NCBI GenBank assembly: GCA_038239145.1
Contig: JBBSFB010000004.1
Coordinates: forward strand, 62,001-126,000
Direction of reading: 5' to 3'
Source of the DNA: PALSA-610 sp038239145
Lineage (GTDB): Bacteria > Actinomycetota > Acidimicrobiia > IMCC26256 > PALSA-610
Length of the DNA: 64,000 nucleotides
Shown here: one piece after another, positions 24,811 to 32,529 of the stretch
How the letters are laid out: every line of letters begins with the position of its first letter
Numbering within the stretch: position 1 is the stretch's first letter
Made by a program: the position numbers and the translations under genes
Notes under the pieces: generated by a model
The model's input: only the letters and a program-made list of their open reading frames with translations
Databases searched by the model: none
What the model was told of the DNA's origin: nothing

Positions 24811-25742
24811 TGGATCTCGATCTCTCCGACGACCAGGTCGCGTTGCGCGACGGGATCGCGTCGATGTTGGCGGCGCGGGTGCCGATCGAACGCGTGCGCG
24901 AAGGCTTCGACCGCGCGCTCTTCGACGAGCTCGCGGCCGCGGGCGTGTTCTCGTTGCGGGCCGACGGGTTCTCGTGGGCCGACTGCGCAGTGGTGGTCGA
25001 GCAGCTGGGCCGCTTCTGTGTGCCCGGGCCGCTCGTCACTTCACTCCTCTTCGGCGACGGCCGGATTGCGGGGGCGGTGATGGACCGGCCGCCGATCTGG
25101 GTCGAGCACGTCGACGCGCTCGACGTGCTCCTCGTCGCCGGGCGCGGCGATCTGGAAGCTGTCGATCCCGCGACCCTCGTTGCGGAACGGTCGCCGTGGC
25201 CGCTCGATCCGTGCACCCCGGTCGCCCGGGTCGACACCCTGCCCAGAGGGAAGCCCGCGGGCGTCGACACCGCGCAATTCGAAGCCGCGGGGATCGCGCT
25301 GACCGCCGCGTTCCAGCTGGGCCTCGCCGATCGGCTCACCGAGCTCGCGGTCGACTACGCGAAGGAGCGGGTCCAGTTCGATCGTCCCATCGGCGGCTTC
25401 CAGGCGATCAAGCACCTCCTCGCCGACATGCTGACCCGCACCGAGGTCGCCCGCGCCGCCGTGTACAGCGCGGGCGCCGCCCTCGACGAGATGGTCGTCA
25501 ACGAAGCCGGTACGCCCGCATCGATCGCCCGGCTCGCGCGGGGGGCCAAGGTGATGGCGGGCGACGCCGCGATCGCGAACGGCAAGGTCGCGACCCAGGT
25601 GTTCGGCGGCATGGGTTTCACCTGGGAGGTCGACGTCCACCTGTACCTGAAGCGGGCCTGGGTGCTCGACACCCAGTTCGAGAGCAGCGACCGCAACGCG
25701 GCCGCGGTATGCATCGCGGCCGGGGAACCGAACCGTTCCTGA
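24810..25742 (+). CDS. Acyl-CoA dehydrogenase-like protein, beta-type subunit
   Basis: A 310-residue protein, about 70 residues shorter than a full acyl-CoA dehydrogenase; the middle beta domain is trimmed. The C-terminal helical domain is recognisable: K-E-R-V-Q-F-D-R-P-I-G-G-F-Q-A-I-K-H (FAD/dimer region) and V-F-G-G-M-G-F-T-W-E. There is no clear catalytic Glu. It is coupled to the preceding full-length subunit (stop and start share one base), so the two probably form one heteromeric enzyme. The frame is open far upstream, but this ATG is the natural start. Confidence 0.83.
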   Translation: MDLDLSDDQVALRDGIASMLAARVPIERVREGFDRALFDELAAAGVFSLRADGFSWADCAVVVEQLGRFCVPGPLVTSLLFGDGRIAGAVMDRPPIWVEHVDALDVLLVAGRGDLEAVDPATLVAERSPWPLDPCTPVARVDTLPRGKPAGVDTAQFEAAGIALTAAFQLGLADRLTELAVDYAKERVQFDRPIGGFQAIKHLLADMLTRTEVARAAVYSAGAALDEMVVNEAGTPASIARLARGAKVMAGDAAIANGKVATQVFGGMGFTWEVDVHLYLKRAWVLDTQFESSDRNAAAVCIAAGEPNRS

Positions 25743-25745
25743 CGC

Positions 25746-25751
25746 TACTGT
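25746..25751 (+). promoter_or_regulatory. -10 element TACTGT for the ligase at 25759
   Basis: It ends 7 bases before the ATG; it starts 3 bases after the stop of the preceding gene, so the ligase can be transcribed separately from the dehydrogenase pair. Confidence 0.55.
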
Positions 25752-25758
25752 CACGTCC

Positions 25759-27375
25759 ATGACGCGGCCGCAGACCACTGTTCTCGCAGCGCTCGCCGAG
25801 CGCCTCAGCTCGAATCCGGACGGTCCTTACCTCGACTTCTCCAACAGCGGCGAAGACGTGGTGCAGCTGACTGCACGGGAGATGGACCTCGCCTCGAATC
25901 GCCTGGCGCACGTGCTCCGGGAGATCGGCGTCGAGCACGGCGACCGGGTCGCCACCCTGCTCGAGAACCGGGCCGAACAGGTTGTCAGCTTCTTCGCCAC
26001 GCTGAAGCTCGGCGCGGTGCAGGTGCCGATCAACACTGCGTACAAGGGCGAGTTCCTCCGCCACCAACTCACCGACTCCGGCGCCAAGGTGTTCATCCTC
26101 CAAGGCGACTTCGCGTCGCGCGCGGTTGAGGTCGTCGGGGAGACGACGCCGTCACTCACGCATTGCGTCATCGTCGATCCGCCCGACGCGGTGATCGACT
26201 CCCGGCCGGTGGTCTCCTGGCAGGATGCACTCGCGGCGGGCAGCGACGAGCCCGTCACCGACACCAACGTGCGGCCGGGCGACCTGGCGTGCTTCATCTA
26301 CACCGCGGGGACGACCGGTCCGTCGAAGGGCTGCATGCTCCCGCACAACTACATCGTGAGCCTGGCCGACCAGATCGCGCGCGCCTGGCAGCGCACCGCC
26401 GACGACGTCGTCCTCACACCGTTGCCGCTCTTTCACTTCAATGCGATCTCGGTGTGCGTCGTCGGTTCGCTGCTCACCGGCGGTCACGCCGCGATCGAGC
26501 GCCGGTTCTCGGTCAGCAATTTCTGGCCTGAGGTGAAGCGCACCGGCGCCACGATGGTGAGCATGCTCGGCTCGCCCGCGATCCTCATCGCCAACGCCGA
26601 CGACCACCCCGACCAGTTGGGCCACAAGCTGCGTCTGTGTGCGGCCGCACCGATGCCGCCCGACACCGATCGCTTGTGGCAGGAACGGTTCGGTTGCAAG
26701 ACCTTCAGCGGTGGCTACGGCATGACCGAGGCGTCGCTCGTCTCGATGCTCGACGCAGGTGAGTCGAACGCGCCGGGCGCCGCCGGAAAGCCGAACCAGC
26801 ACGAGTTCCAGGTTCGGCTCGTTGACGACGACGACAACGAAGTGATGGCGGGGGAGGTCGGCGAGATCGTCTGCCGGCCGACGGGCCCGAACCTCATGTT
26901 CGTGGGCTACTGGAACCGGCCCGACGCCACCGTCGAGGCGACGCGCAACCTGTGGTTCCACACCGGCGATCTCGGCCGCATCGACGACGCCGGCTACATC
27001 TACTTCGTCGACCGCAAGAAGGACGCGCTCCGGCGGCGGGGCGAGAACATCTCCAGCTTCGAGATGGAAAAGGTGTTGTTCGGCCACGCGGTGATCAAAG
27101 ACGTCGCGGTGCACGCGGTCCCGAGCCCACTGGGTGAGGACGACGTGAAGGTCACCGCGGTGCTGCAGGACGACGCGCGCGTCAGCGAAGAGGAGCTGTG
27201 CCGCTGGATCGCCGACCGGGTGCCGTTCTTCGCGATTCCGCGTTACATCGAGTTCCGGACCGACCTGCCCCGCAACCCTGTCGGCCGGGTGCTGAAGTAC
27301 CAGCTGCGCGACGAGGGTGCGACCGAGAACACCTGGGACCGTGAGGCCGCCGGCGTGACCTTCGAACGGCGCTGA
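25759..27375 (+). CDS. ANL-superfamily acyl-CoA synthetase, CaiC/FadD17-like
   Basis: A 538-residue ligase. The P-loop is Y-T-A-G-T-T-G-P-S-K-G (about 179), followed by S-G-G-Y-G-M-T-E-A-S, F-H-T-G-D-L-G-R-I and R-R-R-G-E-N-I-S-S-F-E. The pattern is like carnitine/crotonobetaine-CoA ligases. The A10 motif reads R-N-P-V-G-R-V-L-K: Arg stands where the catalytic Lys (G-K) is usual. The four other ligases in this window keep Lys. Some relatives of this subfamily also lack it, so activity is not excluded. It follows the dehydrogenase pair directly and may supply its substrate. Confidence 0.82.
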   Translation: MTRPQTTVLAALAERLSSNPDGPYLDFSNSGEDVVQLTAREMDLASNRLAHVLREIGVEHGDRVATLLENRAEQVVSFFATLKLGAVQVPINTAYKGEFLRHQLTDSGAKVFILQGDFASRAVEVVGETTPSLTHCVIVDPPDAVIDSRPVVSWQDALAAGSDEPVTDTNVRPGDLACFIYTAGTTGPSKGCMLPHNYIVSLADQIARAWQRTADDVVLTPLPLFHFNAISVCVVGSLLTGGHAAIERRFSVSNFWPEVKRTGATMVSMLGSPAILIANADDHPDQLGHKLRLCAAAPMPPDTDRLWQERFGCKTFSGGYGMTEASLVSMLDAGESNAPGAAGKPNQHEFQVRLVDDDDNEVMAGEVGEIVCRPTGPNLMFVGYWNRPDATVEATRNLWFHTGDLGRIDDAGYIYFVDRKKDALRRRGENISSFEMEKVLFGHAVIKDVAVHAVPSPLGEDDVKVTAVLQDDARVSEEELCRWIADRVPFFAIPRYIEFRTDLPRNPVGRVLKYQLRDEGATENTWDREAAGVTFERR

Positions 27376-27398
27376 AAGAAAGAGGCGAACGCCGCTGA
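27364..27398. repeat. Possible duplicated gene end (GAACGGCGCTGA)
   Basis: The last three codons plus stop of the ligase (27364-27375) recur with one mismatch at 27387-27398. The bases between are not clearly repeated, so this is a weaker case than the others. Confidence 0.4.
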
Positions 27399-27439
27399 GT
27401 CAACGGGCCGGCGTCGCGGACCGGAAATCGGCACTCAGC
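27394..27439. terminator. Candidate stem after the ligase gene
   Basis: GCTGAGT (27394-27400) pairs with ACTCAGC (27433-27439), with a smaller CCGG/CCGG pairing inside. There is no T-run. Confidence 0.3.
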
Positions 27440-27468
27440 TGGCGGCCGGAATCGGCCGATAGCGGTCG

Positions 27469-28251
27469 ATGCGCAAATGCCGCTCGTGCGGCTACCTGCT
27501 GCTCGGCGACGGGGATACCTGCGGTCGGTGCGGCGCGCCCCTTCCCGCCGCCCCTGCCCCTGCCCCTGCCCCTGCCCCTGCCCCTGCCCCTGCCCCTGCC
27601 CCCTGGCCGCCGGCGCCGGCAGGAGAGCCGCTTCCCGCCTTACGGGAGCAGTGGCAGCCCGTCGACATCGTGGCGCCTCCGGCCCCTTCGCCGAGGACGA
27701 CGCGGCTCGGCATCGCCGTGCTCGCGATCGCGCTCGCGCTGGGCGGCGTACTCGCGCTGCTGCATTTCCGCTCCGACCCGCTCCCGGCGGGCACGAGTGC
27801 GTACGTGGCCGGGGGCGGGTCGCCGTTCACCTCGCCCGACGGGAACTTCCAGGTGTTGCTGCCCGAGGCGCCGGGAGTCGACCAGCGCACCGCGACCGTG
27901 AACGGTCAGGTCGCGTCGGTCAGCACCGCCGCGGTCGGGCACCTCGACTACACCATCGCCGCGGTGAGCATCGTGTTCTCGAGCGCGCTGCAGGCGAGCC
28001 AGGTGAATCAGGTGCTCGAAGCCGCGTTGACCGGCGACGTCAGCGGTGTGAGCGGCAAGGTGGTCCACAAGGGCCTGACGATGCGGGGGACCCTTCGCGC
28101 GATCGAAGGAAAGATCCAGGGTCCGAACGGTTACCGCATACGCATGCTCGTGGTCGCTTCGGGCTCGACCCTCGTGATGCTCGTCGTCTCGTCGAAAACG
28201 GGGACCGATCGCCTCTACGGCGCGCTCGCGAACTCGCTCATCATGCGCTGA
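27469..28251 (+). CDS. Zinc-ribbon membrane protein with an Ala-Pro repeat linker
   Basis: A 260-residue protein. Residues 1-25 form a zinc ribbon (C-R-S-C-G-Y then C-G-R-C-G-A). Next comes a run of about nine Ala-Pro pairs, encoded by a 6-bp tandem repeat. A single membrane helix follows (about 80-100, L-G-I-A-V-L-A-I-A-L-A-L-G-G-V). The C-terminal 150 residues would face outside and start with S-P-D-G-N-F-Q-V-L-L-P. Similar zinc-ribbon/TM proteins are common in actinobacteria without a known job. No ribosome-binding site is seen; GATAGC lies a few bases before the ATG. Confidence 0.65.
   Translation: MRKCRSCGYLLLGDGDTCGRCGAPLPAAPAPAPAPAPAPAPAPAPWPPAPAGEPLPALREQWQPVDIVAPPAPSPRTTRLGIAVLAIALALGGVLALLHFRSDPLPAGTSAYVAGGGSPFTSPDGNFQVLLPEAPGVDQRTATVNGQVASVSTAAVGHLDYTIAAVSIVFSSALQASQVNQVLEAALTGDVSGVSGKVVHKGLTMRGTLRAIEGKIQGPNGYRIRMLVVASGSTLVMLVVSSKTGTDRLYGALANSLIMR
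27546..27602 (+). repeat. 6-bp tandem repeat encoding Ala-Pro
   Basis: About nine copies of GCCCCT in frame, encoding an Ala-Pro linker between a zinc ribbon and a membrane helix. Copy number is likely to vary between strains by slippage. Confidence 0.9.
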
Positions 28252-28273
28252 GGGCCCGTTCGGTCGAGCGCGG

Positions 28274-29020
28274 TCACTGCCGGCGCGCTGTCCAGATCCA
28301 TTCCGCGGGCCAGCGGCGCGCCCATTTTGGCGGCGCGAAGTCGTCGAACGTGGTCGACGTTCCCGGTGGCGCGCAGAGCTCGACGACACTCTCGATCGCG
28401 AAGCCGTTGGCGCGCAGCACGCGGATCCAGTCGCTCGCGGGCAGCACCCAGTCGATCGTTCCCTCCGCGAGGGGCATGCGGCCGAGCTCCGCGTAGTCGA
28501 TCTGCAGCTTGCGGGTCTGTTGCTCGCGCTCGTCATCCCACGTGAGGTACAGCAACGGGTGCGTGCAGCAGAACGCGAGCATTCCGCCGGCCCGCAGCAC
28601 GCGCGCGCACTCGGGCACGCTGATCTCGGGGTCGCAGAAGCTCAGGGCGCCGTGATCGCACAGCACGACGTCGAAGGCGGCATCCGCGAGAGGGAGTTGC
28701 TCGCCGCTGGCTTGTACGAGCGGGAGCCGCGGCGCGGACCTGCGCCCGTGGGCGAGCTGGCGCTTCGACACGTCGAGTCCCACGACTCGTACGCCCAGCT
28801 CGGCCAGCGCGATCGACCACTGCGCGGCGCCGCATCCCAGCTCGAGTACGTCGCGCCCGGCCAGGTCGGCGGCCTCGCCCAACACCCGCAACTCCGCCTC
28901 CGGCACTCGGTACGCGCCCCAGGCCAGCGGCGCGCGCGCCAGCGCGCCGCCGTGCACCGCTTGGTAGTTGTCGGCGTCGGTATCCCAAAAAGCTCGGTTG
29001 TGCCGAACATGCCCACTCAC
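28274..29020 (-). CDS. Class I SAM-dependent methyltransferase
   Basis: A 248-residue protein with the SAM-binding motif V-L-E-L-G-C-G-A-A-Q-W (about 62-72), V-V-G-L-D-V-S after strand 2, and F-D-V-V-L-C-D-H-G-A-L-S-F as the post-motif strand. The N-terminal N-R-A-F-W-D-x-D-A-D-N-Y-Q is typical of small-molecule methyltransferases in actinobacteria. The GTG at 29020 is the likely start, 42 bases after the upstream amidohydrolase stop. The much longer open frame overlaps that gene and is not used. The substrate is unknown. Confidence 0.75.
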   Translation of the reverse strand: MSGHVRHNRAFWDTDADNYQAVHGGALARAPLAWGAYRVPEAELRVLGEAADLAGRDVLELGCGAAQWSIALAELGVRVVGLDVSKRQLAHGRRSAPRLPLVQASGEQLPLADAAFDVVLCDHGALSFCDPEISVPECARVLRAGGMLAFCCTHPLLYLTWDDEREQQTRKLQIDYAELGRMPLAEGTIDWVLPASDWIRVLRANGFAIESVVELCAPPGTSTTFDDFAPPKWARRWPAEWIWTARRQ

Positions 29021-29040
29021 GCCGTGGAACGAGACTCGCT

Positions 29041-29084
29041 CACGCGGTGGGCGCGACGCGTTCACGCGGTGGGCGCGAACCCGG
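29041..29084. repeat. 22-bp tandem duplication over an amidohydrolase stop codon
   Basis: Units 29041-29062 and 29063-29084 share their first 16 bases. On the minus strand both encode A-P-T-A followed by TGA; the functional stop is at 29062-29064. Confidence 0.85.
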
Positions 29085-30339
29085 CGAGGGTCATGGGCTC
29101 GTTGTGCTCGACCCGGCGGCCCTTGGCCACGATCGACACGTCGTGCCCGACCGCTTCGGACCGGAGCGCCCCCACCGTGCACTTCTCTCGCGGCCGGATC
29201 GCGTACGGATCGAACCGGAAGTACCGCATCGCGTTCTCGTGCGTCATCTGGTTGATCTCGTGGTCGGTCAGATCGGTGAGCTCCCACGCCTGCATCAAGC
29301 GCTCGGGCGCGTCGGGCCAGATCGCGTCGCTGTGCGGGTAGTCGGTCTCGATGCAGATGTGATCGGTGCCGATCTCGCGCGCATTGCGTGCGCCGAAGTC
29401 GTCCTCGATGAAGCACAGGATCACGTGCTCCGAGAACACCTGACTCGGGAGCTTGGCGCCGAAGTCCGCGAACGTCCACGCCTTGTGCGCCTTGTACGAA
29501 TGGTCCATGCGCTCGAGGAAGTAGGGGATCCACCCGATCCCGCCTTCGGACAACGCGACCTTCACGTCGGGGAACTTGCGGAACACGGGGGAGAACGTGA
29601 GGTCGGCCGCGGCCTGCACGATGTTCATCGGCTGCAAGGTGATCATCACGTCTACGGGAGCGTCGAGCGCCGTGATCGCGAGCTGGCCCGACGAGCCGAT
29701 GTGCATGTTCACGATCGTGCCGACGTCGCTGCACGCCTTCCAGAACGGGTCCCAGTGCTCGGTGTGGAGGCTGGGGAGACCGATCGGCACCGGGTTCTCC
29801 GGAAACGTGATCGCGTGACAACCTTTCTTCGCGACGCGGCGCACCTCGTCGCCACACGCCTGCGGATCCCATATGGGCGGGATCGCGAGCGGGATCAGGC
29901 GGTCGGGCGCGGCACCGCACCACTCCTCGATGTGCCAGTCGTTGTACGCGCGGCACAGCGCGAGCGCGGCATCCTTGTCGTCGAGGGCGGCGAAGAGTCG
30001 GCCCGCGAAACCCGGGAGCGACGGGAAGTTGAGCGAGCCCAACAATCCGTTGGCCGACATGTCGAGGAGGCGCTGCTGCACGTCGTACGTGCCGGGGCGA
30101 AGCTCCTCGAAGCTCGTCGGGTCCATCCCGTACTCCTCCGGTGGACGCCCGGCGACGGCGTTCAGCCCGACGTTCGGGATCTCGAAGTCGAGGAAGCGCC
30201 ACTTGTCGGTGCCGTCGGGCATGTGCTCGATGCGCGGCGCGATGTCCTTGTACTTCGCGGGGACGTGGTTCTCGAACAGGTCGGGGGGCTCCACGACGTG
30301 ATCGTCGACGCTGACCAGGATCATGTCTTCCATGCGCAT
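29062..30339 (-). CDS. Amidohydrolase, COG2159 (ACMSD-like) family
   Basis: A 425-residue homologue of the protein at 21862-23058. It has V-S-V-D-D-H-V-V-E-P-P at the N-terminus, A-Y-N-D-W-H-I-E-E-W-C-G, N-M-H-I-G-S-S-G and E-T-D-Y-P-H-S-D. The C-terminus extends about 45 residues past the paralogue and ends A-P-T-A, the part duplicated after the stop. The ATG at 30339 (M-R-M) fits a leaderless start behind TATATT; 30333 is also in frame. It is a metal-dependent hydrolase or decarboxylase of unknown substrate. Confidence 0.82.
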   Translation of the reverse strand: MRMEDMILVSVDDHVVEPPDLFENHVPAKYKDIAPRIEHMPDGTDKWRFLDFEIPNVGLNAVAGRPPEEYGMDPTSFEELRPGTYDVQQRLLDMSANGLLGSLNFPSLPGFAGRLFAALDDKDAALALCRAYNDWHIEEWCGAAPDRLIPLAIPPIWDPQACGDEVRRVAKKGCHAITFPENPVPIGLPSLHTEHWDPFWKACSDVGTIVNMHIGSSGQLAITALDAPVDVMITLQPMNIVQAAADLTFSPVFRKFPDVKVALSEGGIGWIPYFLERMDHSYKAHKAWTFADFGAKLPSQVFSEHVILCFIEDDFGARNAREIGTDHICIETDYPHSDAIWPDAPERLMQAWELTDLTDHEINQMTHENAMRYFRFDPYAIRPREKCTVGALRSEAVGHDVSIVAKGRRVEHNEPMTLAGFAPTA

Positions 30340-30345
30340 GACCGC

Positions 30346-30351
30346 AATATA
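30346..30351 (-). promoter_or_regulatory. -10 element TATATT of the amidohydrolase
   Basis: On the minus strand it ends 6 bases before the ATG at 30339. It is the most AT-rich -10 in the window. Confidence 0.6.
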
Positions 30352-30420
30352 CGACCGCTACTGAGCCTGCGGCTGGCCGGCCACTGAACCTTTCGCCCCC
30401 GGCGAGGCTTCAATGACGTA

Positions 30421-30945
30421 GTGGGCAATCGAGCGGTCTCGTTCACGGCGTTTTACGACGGGAACTACCCGTCGGTATGCCGCGCCCTCGCGCTGGCGTT
30501 CCGGGACTCACAGCGCGCCGAGGAGGCGGCTCAGGAGGCGTTCATCCGGGCGTACGTGTACTGGCGTCGCGTCGGTCGGATGGACCGCCCGGCGGGTTGG
30601 GTCTACGTGGTCGCGGTGCACCAGGCGGCCCGGGCCCGGCGTCGAGATGACGCAACCGTCGTCCCCGTGGCCGGTCGAAGGGGAGAGACGACCGCGATGG
30701 ACATCGCCGAGGGCGTGGTGGAGCGCGAGGCGCTGCGACTCGCGATCGCGCGCCTGCCCGAGCGCCAGCGCCTCGCCATCGTGTTGCGCTACCTCGCCGA
30801 CCTGCCGCTAGTCGACGTCGCCGCCGCGATGGGCTGCGCGGTCGGCACGGTGAAGTCGACGGTGCACGCCGCGCTCGTGCGCCTGGAAGCCGATCTCGGT
30901 GAAGAGATCGAAACGATCGAGGAGGTGCATCCCGATGCACGTTGA
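30421..30945 (+). CDS. ECF (group IV) RNA polymerase sigma factor
   Basis: A 174-residue sigma factor with sigma-2 (about 8-70: F-T-A-F-Y-D-G-N-Y, A-E-E-A-A-Q-E-A-F-I-R-A) and sigma-4 (about 115-165: L-P-E-R-Q-R-L-A-I-V-L-R-Y, V-G-T-V-K-S-T-V-H-A-A-L), and no sigma-3. It starts with GTG; TTCAAT lies 6 bases upstream, one mismatch from TANNNT. It overlaps the next gene, which encodes a membrane protein with a short cytoplasmic N-terminus, the normal place for an anti-sigma factor. Confidence 0.9.
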   Translation: MGNRAVSFTAFYDGNYPSVCRALALAFRDSQRAEEAAQEAFIRAYVYWRRVGRMDRPAGWVYVVAVHQAARARRRDDATVVPVAGRRGETTAMDIAEGVVEREALRLAIARLPERQRLAIVLRYLADLPLVDVAAAMGCAVGTVKSTVHAALVRLEADLGEEIETIEEVHPDAR

Positions 30946-32485
30946 CGAACTGCGTGAGGCGCTCACCGAGATGGCTGCCGAGCAGCCGGCGCCGGTTGCG
31001 GGCGCGGAGCCCGTCGTCGCGCGCGGTCAGCGCCGTCTCCGGCTCCGCCGCGTCTCAGTTGCAGTTGTCGTGCTCGCGGTCGTCAGCGCGGGCGCGGGCT
31101 TCGTAGTGAACCGTCACGTTGCGAAACGCGGCGTCGAGGTATCGCCGACACCGAAACCGGCTCTGGCCGCGGCGGCGAGACCGGCCGACGGCAACGGCGC
31201 ACTCTTCACCTCGTCCAGCGAGGGATGGATCTGTGGAGATCCGTTGCTGCACACGGCCGACGGCGGCCACACGTGGCAGTCGGGCTCGTTCAGCACGGTC
31301 GCGTCGGGCACTCGCACCTGTGCGGCGGTGCCGACCGATGCGTGGGTCCTCGTGCAGGCAGCCGACGGCGGGTTGACGCTGCGCCCGGCCCAGGGCGGCC
31401 CGAACCTCGCCGTCACCCAAACCCTGCCGCCGCTGCCCGGGGGCGCGGTCGCCGAGCAGTTGACGTTCATCGACAAGAACAATGGCTGGTTGCTCGCGGT
31501 CGGCGACCACGGCGCCGCGAAGCGCGGGTTGCTGTACCGAACGACCACGGGTTCGGGCCGGATGCAGTTCGCCCTCGTGTCGACCGAAGCGCCGACCCGG
31601 GGGTTGCAGTTCGTCAACGCCACCCACGGATGGGGGATCACGCAGTCGGGAGTGTTGCGCACCACCGACGGCGGGACGACGTGGAGCTCGGTCGCCGTAC
31701 CGGACCCGAGACGGACTGTGGCCGACGTCGCGGTGTCCTTTGATCATCTCGCCGTGCGCGGTGCGACGATTGTCGTCCAAGGGCGCAACCCGGTCGGCGG
31801 TTTCGACATGTCCGTCTTCCTTGTGAGCACCGACGGCGGTGCGACGTGGGCCGAACGCAACGGCCCGGCGACGCGGCTCGGTACCACGGAAGCGACGCTG
31901 CTCGCGGTTCTCGACGCGAAGCACTGGCGGCTCGGGAGCGGCTCCGACATGTGGGCCACCGACGACGGTGGACACTCGTGGGCGGTGAGCGCGCTTCCCC
32001 CACGTGCTCTGTCGATGTCGTTCCCGACGGCCGACGACGGTTGGGCGGCGACCGACGACGGTCGGGTGGAGCACACGACCGATGGGGGCCAGTCGTGGCA
32101 ACCGGTCGACACACCCCCGCAGCCGGCGTGGTCGAGCACGATTGCGTCCGTGCCGACGGGATGCCCGTCCCGAGCCATCACCGCCCCGCCGCCGGGCGAG
32201 CACGAGGAGGACGAAGCGCGTCGCGCCGCCGAGGACTACGTCCGGCGCACACGCGGGTGGACCGGCGAAACGGCGGAAGCGGTGTATCCCGTGACCGAAC
32301 CCGGCGGGCGGTTCGGCGCGGTGTTCTCGACGAACGTCCCGATGTTCTGCGGCGCACGCGTCGCAGACATGAGCTACGGCGTCGAACTGTTCAACCCGAG
32401 CATCACCCAGGACAGCTCGCGCAACACCGCGCTCGTCGTCGCCCACTTCGCGGACGGTTGGAAGGTGTGGGGCTTCTACAAATGA
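30935..32485 (+). CDS. Membrane-anchored Asp-box propeller protein, candidate anti-sigma factor
   Basis: A 516-residue protein. Residues 1-40 are a short cytoplasmic part (V-D-E-L-R-E-A-L-T-E-M, then basic R-R-L-R-L-R-R), followed by one membrane helix (about 42-62) and a large outside domain. That domain has five Asp-box motifs (A-D-G-G-H-T-W, T-D-G-G-T-T-W, T-D-G-G-A-T-W, D-D-G-G-H-S-W, T-D-G-G-Q-S-W), the signature of sialidase/BNR or Ycf48-like beta-propellers. There is no zinc anti-sigma motif. The ATG has GGAGGT 8 bases upstream and overlaps the sigma gene by 11 bases. Sensing of a cell-surface ligand is inference. Confidence 0.75.
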   Translation: MHVDELREALTEMAAEQPAPVAGAEPVVARGQRRLRLRRVSVAVVVLAVVSAGAGFVVNRHVAKRGVEVSPTPKPALAAAARPADGNGALFTSSSEGWICGDPLLHTADGGHTWQSGSFSTVASGTRTCAAVPTDAWVLVQAADGGLTLRPAQGGPNLAVTQTLPPLPGGAVAEQLTFIDKNNGWLLAVGDHGAAKRGLLYRTTTGSGRMQFALVSTEAPTRGLQFVNATHGWGITQSGVLRTTDGGTTWSSVAVPDPRRTVADVAVSFDHLAVRGATIVVQGRNPVGGFDMSVFLVSTDGGATWAERNGPATRLGTTEATLLAVLDAKHWRLGSGSDMWATDDGGHSWAVSALPPRALSMSFPTADDGWAATDDGRVEHTTDGGQSWQPVDTPPQPAWSSTIASVPTGCPSRAITAPPPGEHEEDEARRAAEDYVRRTRGWTGETAEAVYPVTEPGGRFGAVFSTNVPMFCGARVADMSYGVELFNPSITQDSSRNTALVVAHFADGWKVWGFYK

Positions 32486-32529
32486 GCTGAGCCCTTTCCC
32501 TCGGCGTCGGCGCGCGAGATGATCGGCGG

